Shown piece after piece: positions 55,974 to 64,000 of a stretch of 64,000 bases of DNA. Position 1 is the first letter of the stretch. Each line of letters begins with the position of its first letter. A model generated the notes under the pieces. That model made no database searches and was not told the origin of the DNA. It saw only the letters and a program-made list of their open reading frames with translations. The DNA is taken from positions 1-64,000 of the forward strand of contig CANBTI010000004.1 in the NCBI GenBank assembly GCA_947372355.1. Direction: 5' to 3'. A program made the position numbers and the translations under genes. The DNA is from Bdellovibrionales bacterium. Its GTDB lineage: Bacteria; Bdellovibrionota; UBA1018; CAIMNF01.

Positions 55974-56882
55974 TTAAGGGGTGGGTGGTTTTCTTCTACT
56001 TGCAGCAATGCGTGGAATTAAATAACGAAGTCCTCCGGATAAAGTAGAAGGACTAGCTGCAGATTTAAGTCCTAAATCAAGTGCTGCAAACGCACCAAGA
56101 TTTTTGGTGATATTGGTATGAGCTTCAATATAAAATGTGGATGGATTGTCGCCATTGTGTCTCCACCCAGTGTATCCATGATATCCAAAAGTGATATTTG
56201 CATTACCCTGAAATTCAAAACGTGCAGCCATTCCATATCGGTAAGCATCATTTTGTGAATGGGCGCCATCATCCCATGCCATAAATCCAGCTTCGCCTAA
56301 AACTCGAATGGTTCTTAAAGCGCCTGTGGCATGCAAAATATCTTTAGCAATGAGTACATCAACTGAATATCCACTTGAATCAGTAAAACGGCGATCATCA
56401 AAATTACCAGATGCTGTTTTCAATGAAGCGTGGAGAGCCATACTCGGTTGTTTTGGTCCTTCTTTTAATAGTCTATATTTGTAGGTACCAACGATATCAC
56501 CCATATTAAAACCAGAGCGCTTAGAGGGGAAATAATGGGCCATACCGTCATCATTGAGGTTCCATTTTTCTGCTAAATAAGTAATTTCAAGTGAGGAGAG
56601 AGTCGAGAAAGGGATTTCTACTCTCACTACGCCGGTTGGCGTAATATTTTCAAAGCGATCTTTCACACTTCGGTAACTCAGATCCACAATAATTTTATCA
56701 TTGGGAATAATTTGAGCATCATCCACTCGCCAAATCCAATTGGTAAATGCGTTGGGCCCAACATTGCCAGGAGAAACATGAAAATCAGGATCTAAATAGG
56801 GGTTATTATCTTGAGCATGGGATGAAAAAGGGGAAAGAAGAGCTAGTCCCATCAGGAGAAAAAATATTTTGCTAAGTTTCAT
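55974..56882 (-). CDS. Exported protein, probable outer-membrane beta-barrel
   Basis: A 302-residue protein with a signal peptide ending SHAQ. Alternating strands with aromatic residues, Gly-rich turns and repeated FxYR/YxxG patterns suggest a small barrel of about 12 strands; the last strand (GGLRYLIPRI) is followed by a basic Pro-rich tail rather than a terminal Phe. It lies 23 bases upstream of the protease gene in the same direction. No family name is certain. Confidence 0.65.
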   Translation of the reverse strand: MKLSKIFFLLMGLALLSPFSSHAQDNNPYLDPDFHVSPGNVGPNAFTNWIWRVDDAQIIPNDKIIVDLSYRSVKDRFENITPTGVVRVEIPFSTLSSLEITYLAEKWNLNDDGMAHYFPSKRSGFNMGDIVGTYKYRLLKEGPKQPSMALHASLKTASGNFDDRRFTDSSGYSVDVLIAKDILHATGALRTIRVLGEAGFMAWDDGAHSQNDAYRYGMAARFEFQGNANITFGYHGYTGWRHNGDNPSTFYIEAHTNITKNLGAFAALDLGLKSAASPSTLSGGLRYLIPRIAASRRKPPTP

Positions 56883-57036
56883 GATGGCGAGATCTTATTA
56901 TGAACAGGATTAAATAGCCAGACTAAATCAATACGAAATGTGTAAAAAAGCCTAAGAAATCAACTGTTTTCATTGTTTAGAGATTGACAAAGTTAATAAT
57001 TAAACAAAAATTATTTAATTATGCTAATGTGCTCTC

Positions 57037-57414
57037 ATGAAAAGTTTAGTGATTTTATGTGGAGTCGTATTTAATTTGTTTTGCTTTGCAGGCGTGACGC
57101 ACGCAGAACAAAATGAAATGATACCGGTATGTGGTGCAATCGTAGCATCGAGATTTGTTCATGAAGTAAAAGATCCCACAAAACCAGATAAATACAGCCA
57201 CTGTTCCATTTCTTGTGTCATGACCATATACTGTGGCCCCTCTGACTCTTTAGAAGTGGGAGCATTAAAAGAGATTTATGATGCAATGGGATTTGGTGAT
57301 CCAGACATTAAAGATCTTGAAGCTGATTATGCAGGAGTCAAAGCAGGACTGAAAATCGGTTTCGGTGGGCGTAGATCCTCGTGCTATAAGGCTTGTGGAT
57401 CTCTTTTCCCTTGA
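57037..57414 (+). CDS. Small secreted Cys-rich protein with twin CxxxC motifs
   Basis: A 125-residue protein with a signal peptide ending THA. The mature part has six Cys: Cys32, Cys56-x3-Cys60, Cys66 and Cys116-x3-Cys120. Two CxxxC motifs on separate helices recall helical-hairpin disulfide folds. A Gly-rich segment (GLKIGFGGRR) precedes the second motif. I recognise no family. The gene is divergent from the barrel protein gene and converges on the MarR regulator. TTGACA at 56984 is a possible -35 box without a clear partner. Confidence 0.7.
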   Translation: MKSLVILCGVVFNLFCFAGVTHAEQNEMIPVCGAIVASRFVHEVKDPTKPDKYSHCSISCVMTIYCGPSDSLEVGALKEIYDAMGFGDPDIKDLEADYAGVKAGLKIGFGGRRSSCYKACGSLFP

Positions 57415-57419
57415 ATGGT

Positions 57420-57944
57420 TTAGGTGAGAAGACGAGGAATAATATTCTTGATGAGCTCTTGCTCTTTTTGAGTAAGATTTTTTAAGAGTTCACTTTCAAC
57501 CGAACGGGCTATTTTTTTTGCTTTCACAAAAGTGGATTTACCCAGAGTGGTAATTTTTAGTAGTTTAATTCTTCGGTCTTTGGGATCACCTAAACGTTCC
57601 ACTAACTTTAAAGATTCTAATTTATCGATGAGTTTAACCATGCTGGCTTTATCAATGCCCATTTCTTCACCCATGTGAATTTGAGAGCACACTTCTCCCT
57701 GGTTGAGGATCGATAAGATACCGAAATGGATGGATTGCAAGCTGCACTCCATAAGCGAATGATCCAGCATGCTTCTCATTTTGTTTGCGCTTTTAAATAG
57801 GCAATAGCCAAGGTAATCCTTCAGGGCAGGGTGTACGCGACTAGGATCGTGAAACCGCACGGAATGAGGTGTTCCCTTGGAGCCGGTAACATAGATGATT
57901 TTTTCAGAGCTGGTTACAGTTTTGTCTAACTTTTTTTTGCCCAT
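57420..57944 (-). CDS. MarR-family transcriptional regulator
   Basis: A 174-residue protein with a winged-helix MarR domain: QIHMGEEMGIDKASMVKLIDKLESLKLVERLGDPKDRRIKLLKIT. The N-terminal 35 residues are an extension beyond the usual start of about 140-150 residues. MarR dimers usually repress a neighbouring efflux operon and release it when a toxic ligand binds. It is divergent from the TolC-HlyD-MFS operon, and a perfect palindrome lies between them. Confidence 0.92.
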   Translation of the reverse strand: MGKKKLDKTVTSSEKIIYVTGSKGTPHSVRFHDPSRVHPALKDYLGYCLFKSANKMRSMLDHSLMECSLQSIHFGILSILNQGEVCSQIHMGEEMGIDKASMVKLIDKLESLKLVERLGDPKDRRIKLLKITTLGKSTFVKAKKIARSVESELLKNLTQKEQELIKNIIPRLLT

Positions 57945-57961
57945 CTAATGATTGTAGTTGC

Positions 57962-57986
57962 AAATCGTTTGTACTGCAAACGATTT
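57962..57986. promoter_or_regulatory. Palindromic operator, probable MarR binding site
   Basis: A perfect 10-base inverted repeat AAATCGTTTG/CAAACGATTT with a five-base spacer. It covers the -35 box and spacer of the efflux promoter candidate and sits 17 bases from the regulator start, so it could serve both genes. Confidence 0.75.
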
Positions 57987-57997
57987 TTGTGTTAAAC
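57969..57997 (+). promoter_or_regulatory. Efflux operon promoter candidate
   Basis: TTGTAC (57969-57974) and TTAAAC (57992-57997) are 17 bases apart and overlap the palindrome. The leader to the ATG at 58008 would be only a few bases; AAGAGA just before the ATG is a weak ribosome site. Confidence 0.4.
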
Positions 57998-58007
57998 TTT
58001 AAGAGAT

Positions 58008-59330
58008 ATGAAAATTTCTAATCCATTTTTGGCAGCGATGTCTTTATTTTTGCTTGTAAATACGGCAAAAAGTGAAGAAGTGACCTTACCTACAGCAATT
58101 CATGATTCGCTTCAGGGATCCTTAGTGATTCAAAAGGCTGAATCTTCCCTAGAGGAATCCCGCTGGAAGAGAACGGGCGCTTATTCAGGATTTTTGCCCA
58201 ATATTTCAGGTGGTGCAAGTTATCTTCTGGATAAGAAATACATGTTATTGCCAGTTACACTTGGCGGGGTGGCTTCTTCTATACCTCAAATTGTTCCCAC
58301 TTCAATCTATTCACTTCAGGCGAGCATTCCTTTGTTTGATGGATTCTCAAATGTAGAAAGATTAAAATCAGGAAATAGCTTGGTTCGTTCTGCTGAATAT
58401 GAATTGGGCTGGGTAAAGTTCTCCACAATTCGTCAAACAGCCTTACAGTTTTATAAAGCCCTTGCTGCGGTTTTGTTAAAAGAAGTTACTTCTGAAAATT
58501 TAAAAAATTTACAAGATCATTTAAAAGATGTGGAAGCTTTAAAAAAGGTGGGTGTATCCACCCAGTATGATTTATTGAGAGTAGAAGTTCAGGTTTCAGA
58601 AGCAGAATCAGAAATTTTAAATTCAGATGATCAAATTGCATTAGCGAAAATGAAACTAGCGGAGATTTTAGGAAAAGAGAGCGAATTGCGTACTCCTACC
58701 GGAGTATTGCCAGTATTTGAAGCAAGCCTAGTTGATTCTTTGAATGGAGTGAGTTCTCCAGAATCTGGAAGGGGAGATTTGTTGGCAATGTCGGAAAGAG
58801 TGAATTCATTTTCTCAAATGGATTCTGCAGTTTCCCGTTATTGGGTTCCAAGAATTTCTTTAGTGGGTCAGTATCAATACTATAATAATATCAATTCAAA
58901 AATATTGGATTCCTCCAGTTTTTCTAGCGCCTATCAAGTGGGTTTGAATTTGAGTTGGAATATTTTTGATGGACTGAACTCAACAGCCCATGCGGGTGAA
59001 TCTTCACAGCAAGCAATTCAATTGGAAAAAACAATGCAGATCGCTCGTTTGAAGGCATCAACTGAATTTGAATCTTGGAAAAGAAAGTTTCTTTATTTTT
59101 GTAAAGTATATCGTTCTCGATTAAATGATCAGTCAAGATCGGCGGAAGCAGTTCGATTGGCAAAAGAGGGACGTCGTGCAGGAGCAAGAACTTCTAGTGA
59201 ATTATTAGATGCTGAACTTGACTTGTTTCGCGCAAGAGCGGGAATTGTGAATGCTCAAATTGGAATGATTGAATCATTGATTCAACTTGAATTATCAACC
59301 GGTAAAACTTTAGTGAATTGGGGAGCTTAA
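58008..59330 (+). CDS. TolC-family outer-membrane efflux protein
   Basis: A 440-residue protein with a signal peptide (about 1-22) and the OEP repeat structure: two related halves, each with long coiled-coil helices and a pair of short strands (VPTSIYSLQASIPLFDGF and YQVGLNLSWNIFDGL). It forms the trimeric outer-membrane channel of a tripartite pump. The membrane-fusion gene begins one base after its stop. Confidence 0.92.
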   Translation: MKISNPFLAAMSLFLLVNTAKSEEVTLPTAIHDSLQGSLVIQKAESSLEESRWKRTGAYSGFLPNISGGASYLLDKKYMLLPVTLGGVASSIPQIVPTSIYSLQASIPLFDGFSNVERLKSGNSLVRSAEYELGWVKFSTIRQTALQFYKALAAVLLKEVTSENLKNLQDHLKDVEALKKVGVSTQYDLLRVEVQVSEAESEILNSDDQIALAKMKLAEILGKESELRTPTGVLPVFEASLVDSLNGVSSPESGRGDLLAMSERVNSFSQMDSAVSRYWVPRISLVGQYQYYNNINSKILDSSSFSSAYQVGLNLSWNIFDGLNSTAHAGESSQQAIQLEKTMQIARLKASTEFESWKRKFLYFCKVYRSRLNDQSRSAEAVRLAKEGRRAGARTSSELLDAELDLFRARAGIVNAQIGMIESLIQLELSTGKTLVNWGA

Positions 59331-59331
59331 T

Positions 59332-60195
59332 ATGGAAAAAAATGGAAATGATAAAAAGAAAAAAATATTGACTGCTGTAGGCAGTGTGGCTGCAATCCTC
59401 ATTATCTATTTTGTGATCAATAAAATGTTATATGTCGAAACGGATAATGCTCAAGTGGAAGCGCATGCGGTTTTAATTGCTCCCAAAGTAAATGGTTATA
59501 TTCGCGAAGTGACAGTTACCGATGGATCAAAAGTGAAAAAAGATCAGATTTTGATTCAACTCGATGATCGTGATTATAAGGTTTCATTGGATTCTGCTCA
59601 AAGTGAACTTCTTTCACTGGGTGCTAGAATGAAGGATGCAGAAAAAAATTACGGACGTATTCGTGACCTTTATTCTAAGGCCGTGGTTTCTCAACAACAG
59701 TTTGATACGGCAAGTGCAAATTATAGCGAAATTAAGGCAAAATATGATTCAGCTCAATCACGCGTGAATCAAGCAAATTTGAACTTAGAACATGCGCAAA
59801 TTAAAGCCTCTTCGGATGGAGTGATTGCTAAAATTTCTGCTGAAATTGGACAATTAGCAAATCCCGGAACTCCGTTGATCGGTTTTGTGAGTTCTGAATC
59901 TCGTTGGGTGACCGCTAATTTTAAAGAAACTGAAATTTCTGATGTGATTGTTGGCCATAAAGTTTCTGTAACGGTAGATGCAATTCCAAGTAAAAAGTTT
60001 GAGGGTGAAGTGGAGAGTATTAGTTCTGCTACTGGATCCACATTTACTTTGTTACCACCGGATAATGCTACCGGAAACTTCACAAAAGTTGTCCAAAGGG
60101 TTCCAGTACGGATTAAACTTAAAAATCTAACCCCTCAAGATATTGATTTATTGCATGCTGGTCTTTCTGCAATGGTCAAAGTTTCAATCCACTAA
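59332..60195 (+). CDS. HlyD/EmrA-type membrane fusion protein
   Basis: A 287-residue adaptor with one membrane segment (about 14-33), a biotinyl-lipoyl-like domain (VLIAPKVNGYIREVTVTDGSKVKKDQILIQLDD in outline), a coiled-coil hairpin (about 80-140) and a beta-barrel end. ETDNAQVEAH matches the EmrA type. It links the MFS pump to the TolC channel. It is flanked by one- and two-base gaps, so the three genes are one operon. Confidence 0.93.
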   Translation: MEKNGNDKKKKILTAVGSVAAILIIYFVINKMLYVETDNAQVEAHAVLIAPKVNGYIREVTVTDGSKVKKDQILIQLDDRDYKVSLDSAQSELLSLGARMKDAEKNYGRIRDLYSKAVVSQQQFDTASANYSEIKAKYDSAQSRVNQANLNLEHAQIKASSDGVIAKISAEIGQLANPGTPLIGFVSSESRWVTANFKETEISDVIVGHKVSVTVDAIPSKKFEGEVESISSATGSTFTLLPPDNATGNFTKVVQRVPVRIKLKNLTPQDIDLLHAGLSAMVKVSIH

Positions 60196-60197
60196 TT

Positions 60198-61778
60198 ATG
60201 ATGACACGCGAATCAAAATTGATTGTCTTTGTTGCTGTTCTCGCTTCATTGCTCGAGATCATTGACACTTCAATTGTGAACGTGGCCTTGCCTAGTATGA
60301 TGGGTAATCTGGGAGCAACTCTTGAAGATATTTCGATGGTGATTACGGGTTACGCGATTGCAAATGCGATCGTACTTCCCGTTTCTGCTTGGTTAGGTGC
60401 ACGGATCGGACGTCGTAAATATTATCTCGGTTGTATCATTGCATTTACGATTACTTCTGTAGCCTGTGGATTTGCACCAAACTTATATACGTTGATTGTA
60501 TTTCGTATTTTGCAAGGGCTGGCGGGTGGAGCTCTTTTGCCCACCTCACAAACTTTGATTTACGAACAATTTCCTCGTGAAAAAGCTGGATTAGCAGGAG
60601 CGATTTTTGGAATGAGTGTGATGGTTGGTCCGGCTCTTGGTCCGGTGATGGGTGGGTATCTCACTGATCAGTTTGGTTGGCGTTCGATTTTTAATGTGAA
60701 TCTTCCACTCGGAATGCTCGCCTTATTTGTAGGGATGATGGTGATTAAAAATCCACCCTTCAATAACCACGCTGCCGATCAACCTAAACCTGCACTGGAT
60801 AAATTAGGATTGTTTTTGCTGGTCGTAGGTATTGGTTGCCTTCAGTATTTTTTAGAACGTGGCGAATCCGATGATTGGTTTTCCTCTCGTGGGATCACGG
60901 CTACATTTTTTATCGCAGCAATCTGTTTACCCATGTTTGTTTGGTGGGAACTTAAAATTAAAAATCCGATCATCAATATTCGATTGTTTAAGGATTCAGC
61001 TGTTCAAAATGGAACGGCGATGATGGCGCTCCTTGGTTTTTTTCTCTACGGAGTCGTGTTCTTGTTGCCTGTGTTTTTAGGTCGAACTTTCCATTATGAT
61101 GCAACTCAGGTGGGTGCTTTTTTTATTCCAGGATCTTTGCTCACAATGGCGATGATGCCTGTGGTGGGAAAACTCATGCAAGCGGGTAAAAATCCTAAAA
61201 CTTTAATTTTCTTTGGATTCACCTGTGTTGAACTTTGTTTATATTTGATGACCCGTTTTTCGCCTCTTTCTCCGAGTGGCGAGATTTTGAGAATGTTGTA
61301 CATGCGTGGATTAGCGATGGCCTTTTTGTTTGTTCCCATTAATTCTTCCATTCTTTCTCAATATCAGGGAATTAATATGGGACAAGTGGCGGGGATGATG
61401 AATCTGTTTCGTCAAATAGGTGGAAGTATCGGGATTGCTTTGGTGGCAACCTTACTCAATGTTCGTGGGCATCAAAACTATGCCGATTTACAAAGTAAAG
61501 TAACGGCACTCAATCCTCAAGCCAGCCAATTTGCGGGTCAGTTGCAGGGAAGTTTAGGGGCAAAATTACCGGAAACGATTGGCATGGGAACGTCAGTCAC
61601 CAGTCCCAATACTGCGGCCACTCAAATTCTTTACCTCAAGGTACAAAATCAGGTATTTATGATGAGCTTTTTACAACTCGTCACGATCATCATGATGATT
61701 GTGGCTTTGTTCTTAATTCCTTGGTTCCGTTTGAAATTGAAGCGCGGTGGCGCAACTCAAGTAGTGGATGCGCATTGA
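60198..61778 (+). CDS. DHA2-family MFS drug transporter (EmrB-like)
   Basis: A 526-residue protein with about 14 membrane segments. DHA2 signatures are visible: IDTSIVNVALPSM in segment 1, the GARIGRRKYYLG loop, the RILQGLAGGALLPTSQTL segment and motif C GMSVMVGPALGPVMGGYL. It is a proton-driven exporter that acts with the HlyD and TolC proteins encoded directly upstream. Drug specificity cannot be read. Confidence 0.94.
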   Translation: MMTRESKLIVFVAVLASLLEIIDTSIVNVALPSMMGNLGATLEDISMVITGYAIANAIVLPVSAWLGARIGRRKYYLGCIIAFTITSVACGFAPNLYTLIVFRILQGLAGGALLPTSQTLIYEQFPREKAGLAGAIFGMSVMVGPALGPVMGGYLTDQFGWRSIFNVNLPLGMLALFVGMMVIKNPPFNNHAADQPKPALDKLGLFLLVVGIGCLQYFLERGESDDWFSSRGITATFFIAAICLPMFVWWELKIKNPIINIRLFKDSAVQNGTAMMALLGFFLYGVVFLLPVFLGRTFHYDATQVGAFFIPGSLLTMAMMPVVGKLMQAGKNPKTLIFFGFTCVELCLYLMTRFSPLSPSGEILRMLYMRGLAMAFLFVPINSSILSQYQGINMGQVAGMMNLFRQIGGSIGIALVATLLNVRGHQNYADLQSKVTALNPQASQFAGQLQGSLGAKLPETIGMGTSVTSPNTAATQILYLKVQNQVFMMSFLQLVTIIMMIVALFLIPWFRLKLKRGGATQVVDAH

Positions 61779-61785
61779 TCATTTC

Positions 61786-61897
61786 CCAAGGCACGAAGTG
61801 CCAGAGGTGCGAGCTGGATTAAGCGAGTTAATTTCACCGGCTGAGCAGAGCTCAGCAATTGAAATTAACTCGCAACTCCGGCACTTGCGTGCCTTGG
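61786..61897. repeat. Nested palindromic element, copy 2
   Basis: Three nested stems: outer CCAAGGCACGAAGTGCC (61786-61802) pairs with 61880-61897 with one bulged base; middle GCGAGTTAATTTCA (61823-61836) pairs perfectly with 61860-61873; inner GCTGAGC/GCTCAGC (61840-61846, 61850-61856). The left end and inner core match copy 1 at 21110-21213. It may also end transcription of the efflux operon. Confidence 0.8.
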
Positions 61898-61906
61898 AAA
61901 TAAGAC

Positions 61907-61935
61907 TTGACTATTACACTCAGTTTATGTAATAA
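61907..61935 (+). promoter_or_regulatory. Sigma-70-type promoter of the lipoprotein gene
   Basis: TTGACT (61907-61912) and TAATAA (61930-61935) with a 17-base spacer. The start would be about 5 bases before the ATG at 61947, with no ribosome site between. Confidence 0.65.
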
Positions 61936-61946
61936 TTCAGCCCGCG

Positions 61947-62708
61947 ATGATACCCATTCACTATTTTTTAGCACTATTAGCCATCTTAGCCTCAATGACC
62001 GGATGCACTCAAAAAGCTCCTCCTGGTTCACCGCAACTCATTTCTTTGAATAATACGGGTGTAGTGGATGCTGTTTCTACTCCAACGCCTTCTCAGCATT
62101 TAAACCGAGGGAATGATCCAACGGTGAAGCCACAAGTTAAGCCTGAATCCAATGCATTTACGCTAGCGGCCCCGAATGCAAGTGAGTGGAATTTAGCTTT
62201 CGCTGGAGATGATTCAAAAGTGCTTTATCAATTGCTTGAAGTGCCTTACGAAAAATCAAAAAAAGATCATGGTTTATTGCTCTCAAAAATTGGAAATCAA
62301 TTGGCATGTTCAAGATCAAAAATGGATCACGTATGTGCGGTAATTTTAAATTCATCAAACGGAGAAATTAAAAACAGTAAAAATAAATTGGAATTAGTGG
62401 GAGCAGATACTGAGTTAAAAGAACTTTATCATTCTTCCTTTTTTGATTTAGATCCAAGTCCTGCAAGAACGGGCCGTTTATTAATTTTAGGCGATAATGC
62501 TAAAAAGATTTATGAGGCACTTTCTGTGAATGCCCAATCTTTAAAAAATAATGAATTAACTAATGCTCACGATCGTTTCGGTAAACAAGGAAAGCACGTG
62601 GCTTGTTACCAAGAAGTTTTTGGTGCCGATCAGCAACCTTCTTTTTCTTGTAAGTTTTTCTATGATTACGACACCGGAACTTTTGATGAAATCACAGGCC
62701 TTTATTAA
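61947..62708 (+). CDS. Putative lipoprotein of unknown function
   Basis: A 253-residue protein with a hydrophobic leader and a lipobox-like SMTGC at Cys20, so probably lipid-modified. A Pro/Ser/Thr-rich linker (about 22-75) precedes a globular part with four Cys (ACSRSK, HVCAVI, VACYQE, FSCKFF), evenly placed for two disulfides. No family recognised. It may be co-transcribed with tilS, which begins 19 bases downstream. Confidence 0.7.
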   Translation: MIPIHYFLALLAILASMTGCTQKAPPGSPQLISLNNTGVVDAVSTPTPSQHLNRGNDPTVKPQVKPESNAFTLAAPNASEWNLAFAGDDSKVLYQLLEVPYEKSKKDHGLLLSKIGNQLACSRSKMDHVCAVILNSSNGEIKNSKNKLELVGADTELKELYHSSFFDLDPSPARTGRLLILGDNAKKIYEALSVNAQSLKNNELTNAHDRFGKQGKHVACYQEVFGADQQPSFSCKFFYDYDTGTFDEITGLY

Positions 62709-62727
62709 TTCGTGATATGATCTACTC

Positions 62728-63474
62728 ATGATCCCTTATTCAAAACCATCAGCAGTAGGCGGAACCATCATTCGCAGAGTGATGGCGTTACTGAAGGAAA
62801 ATAATTTTCCACTTCCTATGAAGAAGCCAATTCTAATCGCCACATCAGGTGGGGTAGATTCAATGGTGCTTGCACATTTACTTTCCAAATATGGCAGAAG
62901 AATCATTTCCCCCGAACTCATCACGCTCTTGCATTTTGATCATCAATGGCGAAAAGAGTCAGGAACGATCGAAAAGAAAGCTGTTCAAAAGTTAGCCAAA
63001 GAATTGGGAGTGGGTTTCGTTTCGGTGAAATTGAAAACACCTCGTCAAAAGTCTCTCAGTAAAAATTTAGAAGAAGATGCCCGTCTGAAGAGGAATGAGT
63101 ATTATTCCAATCAAACTGGAAACGGAAAAAAGTTTGCGTTAGTGCTCACGGCTCATCATGCCGATGATGTGGTGGAAACATTAGTGTGGAGATTTTTTCG
63201 TGGTGAGCTATTTGATCAAAATGAGGGAATATTGTTTCAAGACAACAATGTGTTGCGTCCCTTCCTTAAAGTAACAAAGGAAGAACTTTATGAATACGCA
63301 CGCGCCGAGAAAGTTCCATTCCATGAAGATCCAACCAATAGCACTACTGGCCAAATGCGCGCATTTTTCAGGCGTGAGTTAAAGCCATTACTCCTGAAAC
63401 AATTCCCCGGATTTCGCAACTCAGTTTTGCGTTATGCTGCACTACGAAAATCGATCCGAAAAAAATCAGAATAA
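62728..63474 (+). CDS. tilS: tRNA(Ile)-lysidine synthase, short form
   Basis: A 248-residue PP-loop ATPase with the SGGVDSMVLAHLL signature, FDHQWR, a LEEDARLKRNEYY segment and TAHHADDVVETLVWRFFRG. TilS modifies C34 of a tRNA(Ile) to lysidine, which is essential for AUA decoding. It lacks the C-terminal domains of the E. coli enzyme (about 430 residues), as in short TilS forms. ftsH starts 82 bases downstream, an order found in many bacteria. Confidence 0.93.
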   Translation: MIPYSKPSAVGGTIIRRVMALLKENNFPLPMKKPILIATSGGVDSMVLAHLLSKYGRRIISPELITLLHFDHQWRKESGTIEKKAVQKLAKELGVGFVSVKLKTPRQKSLSKNLEEDARLKRNEYYSNQTGNGKKFALVLTAHHADDVVETLVWRFFRGELFDQNEGILFQDNNVLRPFLKVTKEELYEYARAEKVPFHEDPTNSTTGQMRAFFRRELKPLLLKQFPGFRNSVLRYAALRKSIRKKSE

Positions 63475-63556
63475 TTCCCATCATTTCTTTGTTTTTCCAA
63501 GTGTTTTTCAAATCTAACTATGGTGAAATATGAGGAGTCTGTTGAAAGGACCGTTC

Positions 63557-64000
63557 ATGAAAAATCTTGGTAAAACTGCTGCTCTCTGGATTTCAGTATT
63601 CCTCATTTTCGCCATTTTGCTGAAAACTGTAGATCAAAACAAAAAAGATAAAAAGGAACTGAAGTTCTCTCAGTTCATCACCATGGTGAAAGAGGGAAAA
63701 GTTGCAGAAGTCACTTTTAAAAATGAAGGCATCATCACGGGTAACTTAAAAGAAGCCGTGGATGGACGCACTCAATTTGAAACCGTGGGTGATACTGAGA
63801 ATTCAAAAGTATTTGAAATTCTTCAAAACAATAACATTACTCCCAATTATGAGCGCGCAGAGAAAACTCCTTTCTGGCAACAAATTTTAGTTTCATGGTT
63901 CCCCATGCTTCTTTTGTTTTTGGTGTTCTTTTTATTCATGCGCCAACTTCAAGCAGGCGGTGGCAAGGCAATGAGTTTTGGAAAATCTAAAGCTCGCCTG
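63557..64000 (+). CDS. ftsH: ATP-dependent zinc metalloprotease FtsH, 3' end beyond window
   Basis: The ATG at 63557 has AAAGGA 7 bases upstream. The 148 visible residues show the FtsH N-terminal layout: membrane segment about 7-23, a periplasmic domain (KKELKFSQFITMVKEGKV, an EVTFKNEGIITG strand), a second membrane segment about 112-131 (WFPMLLLFLVFFLFMRQL) and the GGGKAMSFGKSKARL linker leading to the AAA domain. The AAA and protease domains lie outside the window. Confidence 0.93.
   Translation, partial: MKNLGKTAALWISVFLIFAILLKTVDQNKKDKKELKFSQFITMVKEGKVAEVTFKNEGIITGNLKEAVDGRTQFETVGDTENSKVFEILQNNNITPNYERAEKTPFWQQILVSWFPMLLLFLVFFLFMRQLQAGGGKAMSFGKSKARL

Noticed and set aside
1-64000. Insertion sequences, prophage or CRISPR
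   Set aside because: No transposase, integrase, phage structural gene or regularly spaced repeat array was found on either strand.

Overview
The window is AT-rich, densely coded chromosomal DNA from a Gram-negative bacterium. Lipoprotein and Sec signal peptides, outer-membrane barrels, a TolC-type efflux operon, SecG and Lgt all point to a double membrane. The gene content (two large chemotaxis modules, many secreted proteases and small secreted proteins, gap-pgk-tpiA-secG, tilS followed by ftsH) fits a free-living or predatory Bdellovibrionota-like organism. That placement is inference from family content; no rRNA gene is present to prove it. I see no tRNA, rRNA, CRISPR array, transposase or phage gene. 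No gene-free stretch exceeds 300 bases; the longest is about 240 bases after fusA.

Layout. 1-1505: the end of an unknown gene and a secreted trypsin-like protease. 1586-7166: a signalling group (REC-kinase, PAS kinase, lone receiver, hybrid kinase) with a 2-oxoglutarate oxygenase and a Cys-cluster protein. 7279-14706: a lipoprotein metzincin, a secreted phospholipase D-like protein, DoxX, pirin, TrmN6 and a secreted ParB-like protein. 14848-22019: housekeeping and metabolism (TypA, L28, HAD, PIG-L deacetylase, a ceramidase-like membrane enzyme, NagB, hotdog thioesterase, ExoIII).

22088-43449 is the most striking part. Two related chemotaxis modules lie in tandem, each with a four-helix-type receptor, CheA, CheW, a Cache receptor and a CheR-receiver-CheB-type fusion. 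Module A (22088-31194) also carries an Aer-type PAS protein whose receptor hairpin is recognisable but has lost its key residues. Module B (33352-43449) has a fusion whose CheB part has lost its catalytic residues; an active CheB follows, behind a putative CheD-like domain. An outer-membrane barrel gene sits between the modules, 20 bases before the first receptor of module B. Sigma-28-like promoters precede both modules.

43454-52912: oligoribonuclease, EF-G, Lgt, an SDR-SRPBCC fusion and a glycolytic/secretion operon read leftwards (gap-pgk-tpiA, then secG). The phosphoglycerate kinase has an unusual Gly/Arg-rich tail. 52979-57414: secreted proteins of unknown role and a subtilisin-type protease translationally coupled to a secreted partner. 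57420-61778: a MarR regulator divergent from a TolC-HlyD-MFS efflux operon, with a perfect operator palindrome between them. 61947-64000: a lipoprotein, TilS and the start of FtsH. Two nested palindromic elements with a shared core (about 21110 and 61786) suggest a dispersed structured repeat family.
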